Origin: Acridotheres tristis
Taxonomy: Eukaryota > Chordata > Aves > Passeriformes > Sturnidae
Length of the DNA: 64,000 nt
Reading direction: 5' to 3'
Assembly: GCA_037013685.1 (NCBI GenBank)
Contig: CM072891.1
Coordinates: 17,770,501 to 17,834,500 of the forward strand
Part shown: positions 46,698-58,900 of the stretch, in pieces
Position numbering within the stretch: position 1 is the stretch's first letter
How the letters are laid out: every line of letters begins with the position of its first letter
Notes under the pieces: generated by a model
Database searches by the model: none
The model's input: the letters and a program-made list of their open reading frames with translations, nothing else
Told to the model about the DNA's origin: nothing
Translations under genes and position numbers: made by a program

Positions 46698-47924
46698 CGC
46701 TGGCTCGGCCCGGCTCGCCCCGGCGGGTGACTGCTGCTGCCTCCTCGCCCCGGGAGCCGCCGGGATCGCGTCCTTTCCTCTCGGGAACCCAACTGCGCTT
46801 CCCGCCCCGCGGCGGCCCCTCCGCAGGAGCGCCCCGCAGCCGAGGGGAGGGGAAGGCCTGGCGGCCGCCGCTCCCGCAGCCCGCCCTTCCCCGCGGGACT
46901 GCCCGGGGCTGCGCTGCCTTTGTCGGCGCCCCACGGAGGCGTTTTGGGAAGGAGCACCAGAGACCCCTGAAATGAAATGTTGATTGCCAGTCACGGTCCT
47001 GCCTGATAACGCGATGCGCTAAACTCGGCTCACAGGGTGCAATTGTCTGGCCCCTGGAAATGCCTGGAAAAATAGATGACTCCAAATTGTTCAAGTGCAA
47101 TTAAGGCCACAAAAGAAAAGACACCTGAATTGACTCTGTATAAGGCAGATGGGGTTCAGTTAGGCTTAGCGGCAGAGATATGCACTGTCTGAGTAGAATT
47201 ACTGCAATTTCAGATGAAGGTCCAAGCATGTCGAAAGGCTGCCGTCTGATCCTATTTGGGTCCCACAAGGAGCGCCGCTGAAGCAGAGATGGTAAATATT
47301 GATGGATTCAAGCTTCGTGTCCTGAAATCGGGTCTGTCAATGCAGTGCTTTCCATTCTGTCACAGTACACCGGACATTTTCTATTCTTGGGCACCGTGAT
47401 TCCCCTATTACTGTTTGGAAACTACATAGTGGATTGCATAGTCACTGTATTATCCAGCAGCTTGCAGAAGTAATCAAGCTTTGATGCAGAATACGATGTC
47501 AAATAAAGTACGTGCTTCTGATACTGGAAAAGCACTGTTCTCTCCGACATATGTTTCAAGCGCACTTCCACAATTTATTGTTTCCATTAGAAAAGTATCT
47601 AGTAATCTGAAAATCGATCTAAAAACCATTGTTCTAGATACTACGCTTGACACATAATAAAAAGAAAGCTCATGCCCTGCAGAGCTTGTAGTAAGAGCAG
47701 ATTAAACATGTTCTAAAGATACCCGTTGAGAGAGTTGTACAGGTTTTCTCAGGTCTCACAAACGTGTTGCACCAGCACAAACAAACCTGCCAGAGCACTT
47801 TACCAAAAACCAGCACGCAAACAGACAGGTCCAAACAAAAAGGCTGAAGCTTTAACCTACCTCGAAACTCTTCCCTTGCTTCTAACAAGCCCTCCTGACT
47901 CTGAATGACCTCTCAGTTCTCCAC

Positions 47925-48065
47925 AGAAGCGAAGGCCGCCGCTCGCGGAGAGCCAGCATCTCTGCCGAGCGAGCCGAGGGCAGAGCAGCAGCGCACACAA
48001 AGGTGATGGGTCTCTCCGCAGGCAGACACACGCACGCACCGCGCACCGCCTCTCCGGGCTACCTG
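47925..48065. promoter_or_regulatory. Small CpG-dense cluster, possible alternative promoter
   Basis: About 140 bases carry more than a dozen CpGs (GCGAAGGCCGCCGCTCGCGG, then CGCACGCACCGCGCACCGCC), an abrupt rise over the flanks. A plus-strand donor-like AAAG/GTGATG sits at about 48001-48008 and a minus-strand donor-like ACAG/GTAGCC at about 48067-48056. It could be an alternative first exon of HRAS (minus) or a start for a plus-strand transcript. Confidence 0.4.
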
Positions 48066-51000
48066 TCTCGTCTTGTTTTAGCCGTTTCTAACGAGCAGGC
48101 AGGCTACTGGAGCATGCAGAAATCTTCCTTTTTCAAGCACCCTGAAAACAGGCTTGTGTTTTTCGGTACCTAGGTGGCCCAGAAGAACTTGTCAGGAAGC
48201 AAGCATCGAATAGGTAGTAAAATAGGCATAGCTATGGGGGAACCTCAGTTTTGTGCTTCTTGGGCTTCTCAGTGACCTACAAGAACCAAGAAACACCAGA
48301 AGAGGAGACTGAAACTGCCTCTCTCTTGCTCATTCTTCAGTGCCAGATCACATCAGGCTGTAAGATACCTGAGGACTATTTGTTTGCAGACTGCTGGAAG
48401 ACAGAGACGGAATCACCTATTGGTGAGTCATAACCACACAATCTCAGAGGGGTGATGGCACAGACTTGCAAAGACCCAGAGAGTGATAATAGCTTAAAAG
48501 TGTCTTCTTTCCCCTTCTACTTTTTCATAAAAAAGCAAAATACTGGGACTAGATCCTCAACTGTGGCAAAGCAAAGTAGCTCCATTGCTTTTGTCAGAGC
48601 ACAGATTTACACTTTCTGGGGTCATAGCCCATTCTGTTTGTAAAAAATTGTTCTCCCTGAGCAGATTATTCCTTCCTTTCTCTAAACTTGAGTTTAATTC
48701 TTGGAAAATGCCTGGCTTGCAGTGCTCTAGCTGCTGTAAGCCTTGCTTGACATGAAAGGAAGGCTAATCAAATACTGAGTCCACTGGCACGAAGAGCAAT
48801 AAAAAGGAGAGTGAGAGTATCCTAGGTCCTTACTGCCACAGCAAAACTCCAAAAACAAAATGTGCAGTGGAGTTGAAATACCTTCAATCCCCATACCTTC
48901 AATTTTTCATGGTTGTTTTCACCAAACTATATGTAGCTTGCAGTTGGAAGGCCATAACTCATAGATGTGCTTATCGTGTCATGGCTTTTTGTACCAGCAC
49001 TCTAAAATCAGTCTGTAAAAGCACATTACTGATTTTTGTAGGTGCTGTGACCCAAAATTAACTCCTTGGTATTTTCACTCCCTCTTAACTTCTGTAAGAG
49101 GGGAATTATAAGAGTAATTAAATAATAATTGTAAGAGTTTATGTCTTAAGACAGCTGTCCACTGTGTGACATACAGACATGCCAAGAGCTTAGTGAGCAA
49201 CTGAGCTTCCTCATCAGCTACAGATCAAGGCTACATTTTAAAATTAGTCTTTTTTGGAGTGATTTCTACTAGAAACACCTAAGTTGAATTATTCTTTCTT
49301 TCTCCCTAGTAAAAAACTCAAAAGAACAAGAAAAGGTCTTCCTGTGATCATCAAAATCATCAGCAAAGTAGGTAGCAGTAATTTTTTAGCTTCACAAGGG
49401 TACATACTTATTTTTGATATACTGGAGAGTTTATCAGTTCTCAGCAGACACAGAGAGTAGATCAGTGGTGTCAGTTGCTATTGTTGTTCTGAGTCTCCTG
49501 TTGTCCCCATAGCTACAAGTTCACCTGACTTTTAATCATGCAGATTGCTTTCTGGTTCTTTCCATGGCTTTTGAGCTCACCCTAGTCTGTTTTCCTGGAT
49601 GCACACTTTTTCTGTGTAACCAAAACTTTCTTGGAAAGTGTTTGCAAGGAAGGCTCTGTCACTCTGCTCCCTTTAACAATGTCTCTGAGAGCATTCTGAG
49701 AAAAGCAGAGATCTCTGTGAGTTTTGCTTCCCCATTGCACCATATTCTTCATGACTTTTTAATTTAGTCTTCCTGCAGATACACTATACTCAAGAAACCT
49801 GCAAGTCCTTTTCTCATACTGGGATGTTTTCTTGCTCATCTCTCCCTGAGCTTAGAGTCATGGCAGAAAGCAAACCGATAAGCAATCAACTTTTAAAAAA
49901 TTCTATCTTTCTAGGGAATGCAAATTGTTTCCTTGTAGTATCTGACAGAGTAACACAAGTAACTTGCCATGGCAACCAGCTTATGGAACAGAAAAAATAT
50001 ATATCATTACACAGTGCTTTCTTACTGTAACAGGGAAAGAAGCTGAGACCTTATCAGTTTTGTTCACTTGTGTGTCATGCATCATCTAGGTAGCAGAACC
50101 TGTCAGTAGAAGTTTGTGTTCCATTCAGTGCAAGTCCTCTGCCTTGTGGGCCTATCTGATACTTGGATCAAAGCTGAAGTGAAGTCAGAAGGAAAGAAGG
50201 AAGCGTTCAGAAGAATTGAAACAAGGCTGGATTCTCAGAAACACAAAGACAAATCCATTTCCTCAGCAAGCTGATGCAACTCTGAAGATGCCAGTAAGGG
50301 ACGAACCAATTCTGAAATTAATTTGGCTTGCATTCTCTGACAGTCTCCATTATTTTACTGTCTTCCTTTATTTTTTTTTAAGTGATGTAAGTCTGCAGAT
50401 CTGTTAGTATTTTGGATTTACCTGGGACAAAGGATGGAATAGGCTTGCAAAGTCTGTCTTCAAACCCATTCTCTTTACAGAGATGCTTCTGGAAAGGACA
50501 GACTCATTGCCACTCAGCTTGTTTGGACTAGTGAGTGAATTTAGAAATGACAAAGGGAATCAGCTGAGGACAGAGAGGGGAAACCCTCATAGTGACCACT
50601 TTGGGAGGAAATAAAAACTGAGTTTTGTTAGCTCAGAGGAGGACAATTTTGAAAACTGTGCACAGAGGTCAGTGGAACTACCCTGTGCTAAGCACAGGCT
50701 CATTTACAGATCTGGAGTGGGTCTATGCTTTACTCTGGAGCTGGAAAGGATGTCTTCTGTGGGACAGATTTGAAAAGCGAAGGAAAAGCTGGAAGTTTTT
50801 TAATCCCTTGACTACTGATTTGAGCCACAAGTAACACAGCTCCAACTGTGTGATGGACTGAAGTGTATGCTCCCCTTTCTATTTTAAAAACACTCTCTCC
50901 CAGTTAAAATTTATGCTGTTCCTGCACTAGTGCTAATTCTTGAGAAACAGTGGCCAGCTTTCCGAGCTGCCCGGGGCCTAGCTGAATTCACAGGTAAAGT

Positions 51001-52158
51001 TCTCGTGACTCATGGACAATTCTCTTCTAGCTTCCTGGTGAGCTTGTAGAGAAAATACTGCTGGATTACAAACCCTGACAATAGCATGACTTGGAAAGAA
51101 GCCTCTGAAAAGAAACTCTTAATGTATCAGATAAATCTGTGTGAGATGCAAAGCTAGAGTTCACTCTTGACAATGAATTCTTTTACTGTGAGTGACTGAC
51201 TATAAAAAGACTTGGGAAAAAATCTGAGTCTCCTGCAACACTAAGAAACCATGAGATAAATAAAAGTCATCTCAAAGGAACCATGCTAAAACCTTTCAAC
51301 ACTATAATTTAACAGAGTCTCCTAGAGACTGGGAAAAGTCAGTGGGCTTATCCTTGCTGCAGCTTGTACTAAGAGAGATATAGCCACAAGAGACATCAAA
51401 AGTGTTAAATGCAACAAGTGTGTACTGTCATCTCAAGGGCCTCGGAATCTTGGAGATACCTAAGACTTGAAGCAGCAATCTAACTGCTGAAAAAAAGACC
51501 AGTTAGTCCTGGCTGCAAAGGGTATTTAAGGCTGACACTGAACTGGAAAGATCTCCTGGAATAATCAATTAACAGAAGAAAACACTGAATTAATTAATTA
51601 ATCAAGCCTCAATAAATCAACAAAATCTTCCTCTATATCACCTCCAAAAACATGACATCATCATTCAGATGACCCAAGCAGTGAATGGGACCACGTTGTT
51701 TTTAATCCCCAAAATAATGGCATAAATAGTGGATTAAATTCTGCTAAATAAAAGTGTTCAGGCTTCTTTCAACCAAACCACTTGAAATGTTGCAGAAGAT
51801 TCTTGGTGGGCAGAGCAAAGGTGTCACTGCTGGAGGGTTATCTGATCCAGGACAAGATCTTTCTTATGATGAATTTCCTTTTTGAAATAAGCAAGGCAGC
51901 ATCTTGCTAGGTGCCTGGCCCAAGCTCCACCAAAACTAGAGAGAGAAAAGACTTCTGTTGACTGAAATAAATTTTGCTAACAGTTGGATTTGGTCAATTT
52001 TGAACCGAGAATAGAAACTTGCAGAGAAGATGCTTTGGAATCGCAGAAATGAAAGGCTTTGTAATCAGAGCTTGGAAGTGGAAGGAGATTCATGTTCCAT
52101 AATTTAAAAATACAGACAGCTGCTGGTTCCTTTTTTTGCTATTAAAAACCCCACAACC

Positions 52159-52161
<3 letters not shown>

Positions 52162-52201
<40 letters not shown>

Positions 52202-52217
52202 CACACACACACACACA
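52162..52217 (+). repeat. (AC)n microsatellite, about 27 units with one interruption
   Basis: An uninterrupted AC run spans 52162-52199, then GC breaks it, and AC continues to 52217. The length makes it likely to be polymorphic. Confidence 0.95.
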
Positions 52218-54630
52218 AAAGACATAATTCAAAGACTGGTCATTTCCCAGCCAGCCTCCTTATAGAGACACTGTGGGAATGAACAACTATCACATCTCCC
52301 TAGATGTGGCATGCAGTAGTTGGTAACATGAGGCTCTCCCCTGAGTGGATGATGGCATCTTGGACTTCAGATTTTGCTGTGTGGCATGAGCAGGGGGAAG
52401 AGATGAGATACGGGTTTGATCTCTGGGTATTTACAAGCAGTGTGGCTTTCTACAACTGCCTGCTAGTTTCAGTCTGATCTGCAGCACACTGACCTCTGCA
52501 GTGTCCCATTTGTTCCTGTGGGTGTTTGCTTCAGCCCCCAACAAATGTTCTTTTTGAATATTTGTGCTTTTTCCAGGGAGTTGTAGCTGATCATGTGGTG
52601 AATCTGGAGCCTGAGTTACTTAGAAATGACATTGATTCTTTCATTAAATGCCCCCACTTCATCAAAAGTTGCCAGGGTTGCTGAGGTCCTGTGTCTCTTT
52701 CCACTCTGCTGAGCCTGCCAGCATAGATCAGCGAGGGTCAACTACAGTAGGAGGCCTGGTAATGGAGAAATCTGCAAGTTGGGAGCCACACTGATTTTCC
52801 TGGCAGTGGCTTGCTGGCATATGTACAGGAGCTTTTGTTAGCTGTCAGTCTGAATGGAATGTCAGTCATTCCCTTGGAGCCTGATCTTCAGGCTGAGAGA
52901 GGGCTTTTGCCTTCGTCTTCATACAGCAATAACTCAGGCCTTTGGAAGCTGGAAGCCCTATTTTTTGTTAAGAAGCCCTTGTGATATTTAGTCCCCATGT
53001 GATTTTCTTTTTCAAACCCTATGGAAAAGTTTGAACCCTTTGCAGCTGATATGCTACCAGTTTTTTTAATGCAACAGTTTGGATCACTTATCATGCTCTG
53101 GGTCATCTGTCACTTTTGCTGGCAGGAGCCAGATTTCCAGAGTGGAAGCAGGATGAGTTGCTAAGGGATGTCTTGTGCTCTGTATAATTTCTGCATTCAC
53201 TGATGTGCAACAGATATATCTGTGTAGTTCAAGGCCTGTCTGTACCAGATGAGTCTGTACTGAAATCTCAGACCATCCCACATGTTCTCCTGGAGAAGAC
53301 ACTAATATTGTTGCTATTCTTTTAAAAGTAGTCTTCTTCTTTATCAGCTAAATGCTGATTTTCTTCCCCTCAGCATCAAAGAACAATGGCTAACTATATC
53401 TCTTTTTTGCAGAAATTTCAAAGGTGTGTTGCATAGCATGATTCAGGCATGTACACATGATAGAACTAGATAGAATTAAAGACATTTGTGTTGATCCAGT
53501 TAAACTACTGGGTCTTTTTCCTTGGACTGTTTTTTAATATACTGGCCACACATTGTCTCTAACCCTGCCATGCAGCCCTCCTCATCATTATGCTTGAGCT
53601 CCTAAGCCTTTTCTTCTCTTCTGTTAAGCCCCTCACTAAATTCTATTTTCCATCTCCTGTAAGGAGATGCCCTGAGCCTTGGTTCCTATCTATGCAAGCA
53701 AGTAAAGCTGATGTGAAGCAGAAATAAAATAAAATCGGAAAGAAAAAATAAAATCACCCTGTAGACTGGACAGGAGGATAGAATCCAGCCCTCGCAACAT
53801 CTCTCTGATTCTTAGTTCCCTTGACACTCCAGTGTATGCTCTATTCCTACCTAACCTTAGTCAAGCTTGCTTATCTGGTCTCTTTCCATTACAGACAGCT
53901 GTTTTCCTCTGTGGCAGCCTCTTCCTGATGCTCCTGTGCAGTGTTTCCAGCTCCCCCTTCATCCCTTTCTGTGATTACCTCAAATACATGCTGCTGCAGT
54001 AACCAAGTCCATAGGTGACCTCAGCCTTGATGTTATTTATAGCAAAGGTAGACACTGTCCTTCAGTGCAGCTGCTCGTTGTCAGAGCTAAAGATCCTGAG
54101 TTATAGAGCTCCCTGGGAGCTTATGGTGGTAGCAGTATTCCCACATCAAGTGAGATCCAGGTTAGATATTGGAAGGTTTCCTTGGCAGTTAGGCTCTGCT
54201 CTTGTGTCACTATCCTGTCTAGGCTGTCCTGAGAGATCCCTAGTAAAGGTGAGGGCCCAGTCCTCCCATACAAATGCCTTCAAGAGCAGCACAGGGATAG
54301 AAGTCATCCCTGCAGTCAGAGGCAGGACACAGCTGACCTCTCCAGGGTATTACTACACCTATTTCACACAATTATCTTCTTGCTGGCAGTTACCCCTTTC
54401 CTTATTACAGAACTTTCCCACACTGAAGCCGTAAAGTCGACCACAGCATCTTGGGGGTTTTTATCTACAGTTTGGTCATCCCCTTTCTTCTGATGCTTCT
54501 CCATCAGGGAAGGTGAAAAGCAGAATAGGACCTGCAGTCACTTGCATCCTGCAGGACTGGTGCAGATCCTTTGCATGTTTCTAGGTAACTTTTCAGGCAG
54601 GTGTTCATGAGCTCAGCAGTGGTGTGACTC

Positions 54631-54652
54631 TGTGTGCGTGTGTGTGTGTGTG
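54631..54652 (+). repeat. Short (TG)n microsatellite
   Basis: The run is TGTGTGCGTGTGTGTGTGTG followed by TG, with one C interruption. Confidence 0.9.
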
Positions 54653-55811
54653 CAAATCTCCCAGATACTCTCTGAGGGCTTTCAGGGGGCCAGCATTTCA
54701 GAAGTCACACCTCCTGCGAGATTCCTAAGCTGACATGCCCAAAGCAATATATTGCAAATCACTTCTCAGGTTTCAGGCTCATGACTTTATGTTTCGCACT
54801 TTCAGTCAGCAGACTTCAGTTGGGGAAATACTGAGGTTAACGTACGAAAATACTGATCACAAATGCTAGTGATTGATGGAATTTCAGCCAGTGACTATCA
54901 TAGCTCGTGTTAATCTACAGATGTTGTCTTAACATGGAGTGATTTCTCAGTTCTCATTAGCAATATGCTTTGATGGGGGTAGAAGGTATTAGCTATATTT
55001 TCCCTTCAGTGAGCTGTTTAATCACTGGAGCTTACTGGCAGTGGGATTTGGGGAACTTACGTGAGCACAAAGTGAATTAAGACTAAAACAATACCCTCCC
55101 TCTGGCTCCTCTGGGACAGTACACAGGGGAGGGAATGGTTTCAGAGCTGTTTTCAGAGCTGGGGTTCTGTTTCCCCATTTAAAGCAGCACTGGTGTGCTC
55201 TAGTGAGCACTAAGCAGGAAGCTGCTGCCTCTGTAGTCAAGATCTTCCTGGTTTTCAGGAGCACACTCAGACCAGCTCTCCTGCAGATCAGCACATGCCA
55301 GTGAACTTGTTGTAGCATGTTTAGCTGCACGTTCTTGTTGCCGTGCTGAGGTCTGATCCAAAGCTTACTGCAGATACAGGGAAGATTCATGAACTTCTTC
55401 AGTGGCCTTTGGTCTACTCTGTGGAGGCAAAAATACAACTGTGATAGATACATGGGTGAGTGAACCCTACATTACCACCACATTTCACTCTGAGGAGATG
55501 GCAAAAGGGATTCTGCAGCCCAACCTTGTGCGTCCCAGAGCAGTAAAAGCAACATGAATCCTACTTAATAAGTAATTCAAAAGCACTTTCTGGTTAGTGA
55601 ATCATCTGCATCCCAGACTTTCTGAGGCTCTTGGGTAATGAGACAAGAACAGTGCAGCTTCTGTAGTCATTTCTACCTGCTCACTGGGCTGCCAGCCTGC
55701 TCTGGCCCTAATTTTGAGCTGTTCTTTTAAACTGCTCTCTGCCACTAAGCAATTCTCATCTAGAGATCTCAGACATGAAGTAATCCTCCCAGCTTTTCTA
55801 TAAAAAAGCCA

Positions 55812-55910
55812 ACTACCATTAAACCTGTTTTACAGGTGGGTAGGCTGAGCTTCAGTCTGCCTGAGATCACAGAGTGTTATTTAGGGCCAAACTGCCTGGG
55901 CTGACACGTT
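55812..55910 (-). mobile_element. MIR-type SINE relic
   Basis: The plus strand reads CCTGTTTTACAGGTGGG, then GGCTGAGCTTCAG, then TGAGATCACAGAGTG. It resembles CCATTTTACAGATGGGG, then CTGAGGC, then AAGGTCACACAG of the inverted MIR core. Confidence 0.5.
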
Positions 55911-58900
55911 CCTGCAGCAGGGATGACCACTTTTCTTAGAGGAAAAGAGTATCCAGGGAGAGGGAGGGCTGGCCTCTGTTTAGCTACATGCTTTGCACAT
56001 GACTGTGAAGCACATAAACCTCACTGGCTGCATGGCTGGAATCCAGGTGTCCTTCAGATGAAGATGCAAGTGTAGGGTAAACTAAAACGCCGTGCTCGGC
56101 TCTTTGTGCTGAGCCATCCGGCAGGTGGGAATGCACAACTCTGCCTGATTGCTTATGCCTGAGTCACCTCCTTCAGCATTTGCCATTGCCTAGCATGTTA
56201 GCATGCTGCCTGCTGGATAATAAATGACTTCATCTGCTGCAGCACTGAGGATACTATTAAAAATTAACCCTGGGAAATGGTCCTGCATATTTTTTTTTCT
56301 GTCAGACTCAGACAAGGGGGAAGAGGAGAAGAATGCTGTTGAAATGGGATTTGCAGAAAAGGCAAGTGGTGAATTTTTAGTAATGGAGAAGGTTCAGGCT
56401 TCAGTTTATTCACTGCAGTTGTTGGCAATTGATGATCAAAATTCAGAGGGCTTAAGGTACTTGATAAAGTTAAAAGCAGTGCAGGTAGAAAAGACTCAAT
56501 AGGCATATTGCAGAGGAGGTCAAAGAATGGGATAAATGGGGATTGCTGTGCTGACATGTAATTTATGACCCGTTTGCAGAAATAAATGAATTTATCATGT
56601 GGGTTTTATTACCACTTGTAAGGAATGATGCCTGTAGATGAAACACTGTCCAGTTTTGGTTTATGTATTGCACGCTTTTCTCATAGTATCACACTTAGAA
56701 CCACACCCTACCTATAGCTGCATGCAGAGTATATTTACAGAAGTGAAGGATTTGTATTAAATATCTCAGGAAACAGAGCAACTGACAGACAGATATTTCA
56801 TTTTCTTGGCTTCTCTTGCCTCCAGCACCCACACAGTATCCATCAAATTGTCTGGAGTCAAATCCTCACAGGCTGCATTTGAAGCTTGGGCAAGGAGCCA
56901 GCCTGGTTTAGAGAGCAAAGTCCTGTCTGTCCGCACGCACTTACCACTGTCTGTGTGCTGCAGTCCGGAGCAGGGGAGCTCAGCCTTAGGCTCAACAAAA
57001 AATACCCCTTTAACTCACTTTGCATTGTTCCAAGAAAGGGATTTGGTCTGAAGCCTGCAGACACATGTATTAATGATTCCATCGTTGACACAAAAATTGC
57101 ACCTTGTTCTGAGACGTCATTCAGCTGGCTTTGGTACAGCAGCAAGCAGCACGCCCCATCCTGAGCCCATCCTCAGGGGTGTCCCAGCTCCTTGAGCTGC
57201 TCTGTTCATAGATGGTTGGTACCTATAGATGGTCTGGATGGCAACACAGGCTGTAATGCCAGGTGCACTGACTGTGCAAGCAGATCTGCCCTCTGGCTGG
57301 CATGCTTTCTTCCAGAAGCATGTTGTGGCTGTTGATTTCACAAATGTACTGTGATATGACAGCACCTATCCAAGGACCAAGCTGAGGTCTGCATGTTTGT
57401 CCTGAGCCACCTGCTCATCTCCACGTGGCAGAGGTGTTTTAAAATATATGGCTTAAGCAACATTTCCTGCTGCAGCAGGAAAAATGATATAAAGTTCCTT
57501 CATAAACAGTGTTACAAATTTGCTGGATGAAAAGTACTCAGATGTTGCTATGTCCGAATTGGAGACAATTCCTACTCTAAGATCTTTCCTTACTTGTGAT
57601 ATTTCTGGAACCATGGTTGAAATATTCCTCAGGCTAATTCCTGCATTTTGTTTATTGTCTCTCCTTTCTCTCTCCATCCAGACAGAGCTTTGTCATTAGC
57701 CCTAGTCCCTGGTACCTATGTACAGCTCTTGCTGCAGCCAAGCACACTGCTGGAACAAGGATTTTATTTTAATGATTACTGACCAGGAGTTATCACAACG
57801 GTTGTTATCAACACAACAACAATTTATAAACATGGTCTTTGTGGAGGTTTTGGGAAGCCCAATAGCTTAGAGTTAGGTTGGCACGTCTTTGCAGAGTAGA
57901 TGGTGCATGTTGAAATCACTTCCTTTAACTTCAATAGATTTGAGATCACACCCATGGTGGGGTTATTTATTTCCCTCCCCTTCGCCCCCACACCCCCAGG
58001 TCTCTGTATTTCACTCTCCAGGTTACCAAGGACTATTTGTGTTGCTCATATGTTGTAAGGTGAGAATCTAAAACAAGAAAGAAATGACCCGTGCAAAGAG
58101 CTGTAGGCATCCATCCAGCCCAATTCTCTCGAAAAGGAAATTGCGATCTACGCCTGGAAAATCTGCTTCCACAAACAAGGAGTTAACCAGTAAACAGTGA
58201 ATATACAGTTGCATCCTAGACACTGGTGTTTCCACTGGCTTTTAAGGAGAGTGAGAAGGAAATGTATTTTTAACACCAGCTCAACTTGTAACTTGATCTG
58301 CTACTGCAGGGATCAATCAACTGCTAACTTAGATATTAGCCAGCCTGCCAGTGTTTGGTACACAGGATTACTTGGAATGATATGTGTTGGTACATCCATA
58401 GCATGGCATAGGAAGTGACCATTGTAGGGCAGGCAGGACAGGGGAAGCTTGTGTGTATTCTAAGGAAGACAGGTTCTGCCAGTGGTGGTGTCAGGAGTTG
58501 TTGGAGGGATACACATTTCACTTTGTCAAAAGTCCATCTTCGTTTCTAACAGTGGGGAAGTCTAGGAATGAAAGGTCTTTGCTAGACTGTGAAGGAAGTG
58601 AATAGGGTGAATCACAGTGCTGTAGGAGCTTCTTGCTCCTACAGATAACAGTAGTTTGTGGACATGGGGAGGATTCCCACTCTGAATTTCTGTCTTCTTC
58701 TGAAGGGATTTGCTCAGCCATATGCCCACCACCGAGCTCAGGCACTAGAAGTTTCTGTTCAACCAATATAAGGGTTAACCCAGGGTCTCTTCTAAGGTGT
58801 TTCAAGAAAAGAGGATGCAGTACTTAGCCAAAAGTACAGGCATTCAGGCCAAAGAGCAGTGATAAAGTGCAGGTTTTCATGGCCAAAGAGCTGGCCTACA

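Larger units (their letters stand above)
45170..46970. promoter_or_regulatory. CpG island, likely HRAS promoter
   Basis: About 1.8 kb is very GC-rich and dense in CpG, in sharp contrast to the CpG-poor flanks. It contains many GC boxes (CCGCCC and GGGCGG) in both directions, CCAAT boxes in minus orientation, and long G runs. RAS gene promoters are typically TATA-less, GC-box promoters of this kind. In mammals the HRAS promoter is shared head-to-head with LRRC56. No plus-strand first exon with a strong donor is visible here, so bidirectional use is open. Confidence 0.85.

Noticed and set aside
45636..46957. Long open frames on both strands in the CpG island (up to 364 codons)
   Set aside because: They are Pro/Arg/Gly/Ala-rich in all frames because the DNA is extremely GC-rich and has few stop codons. 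They overlap each other on opposite strands and have no domain or splice logic.
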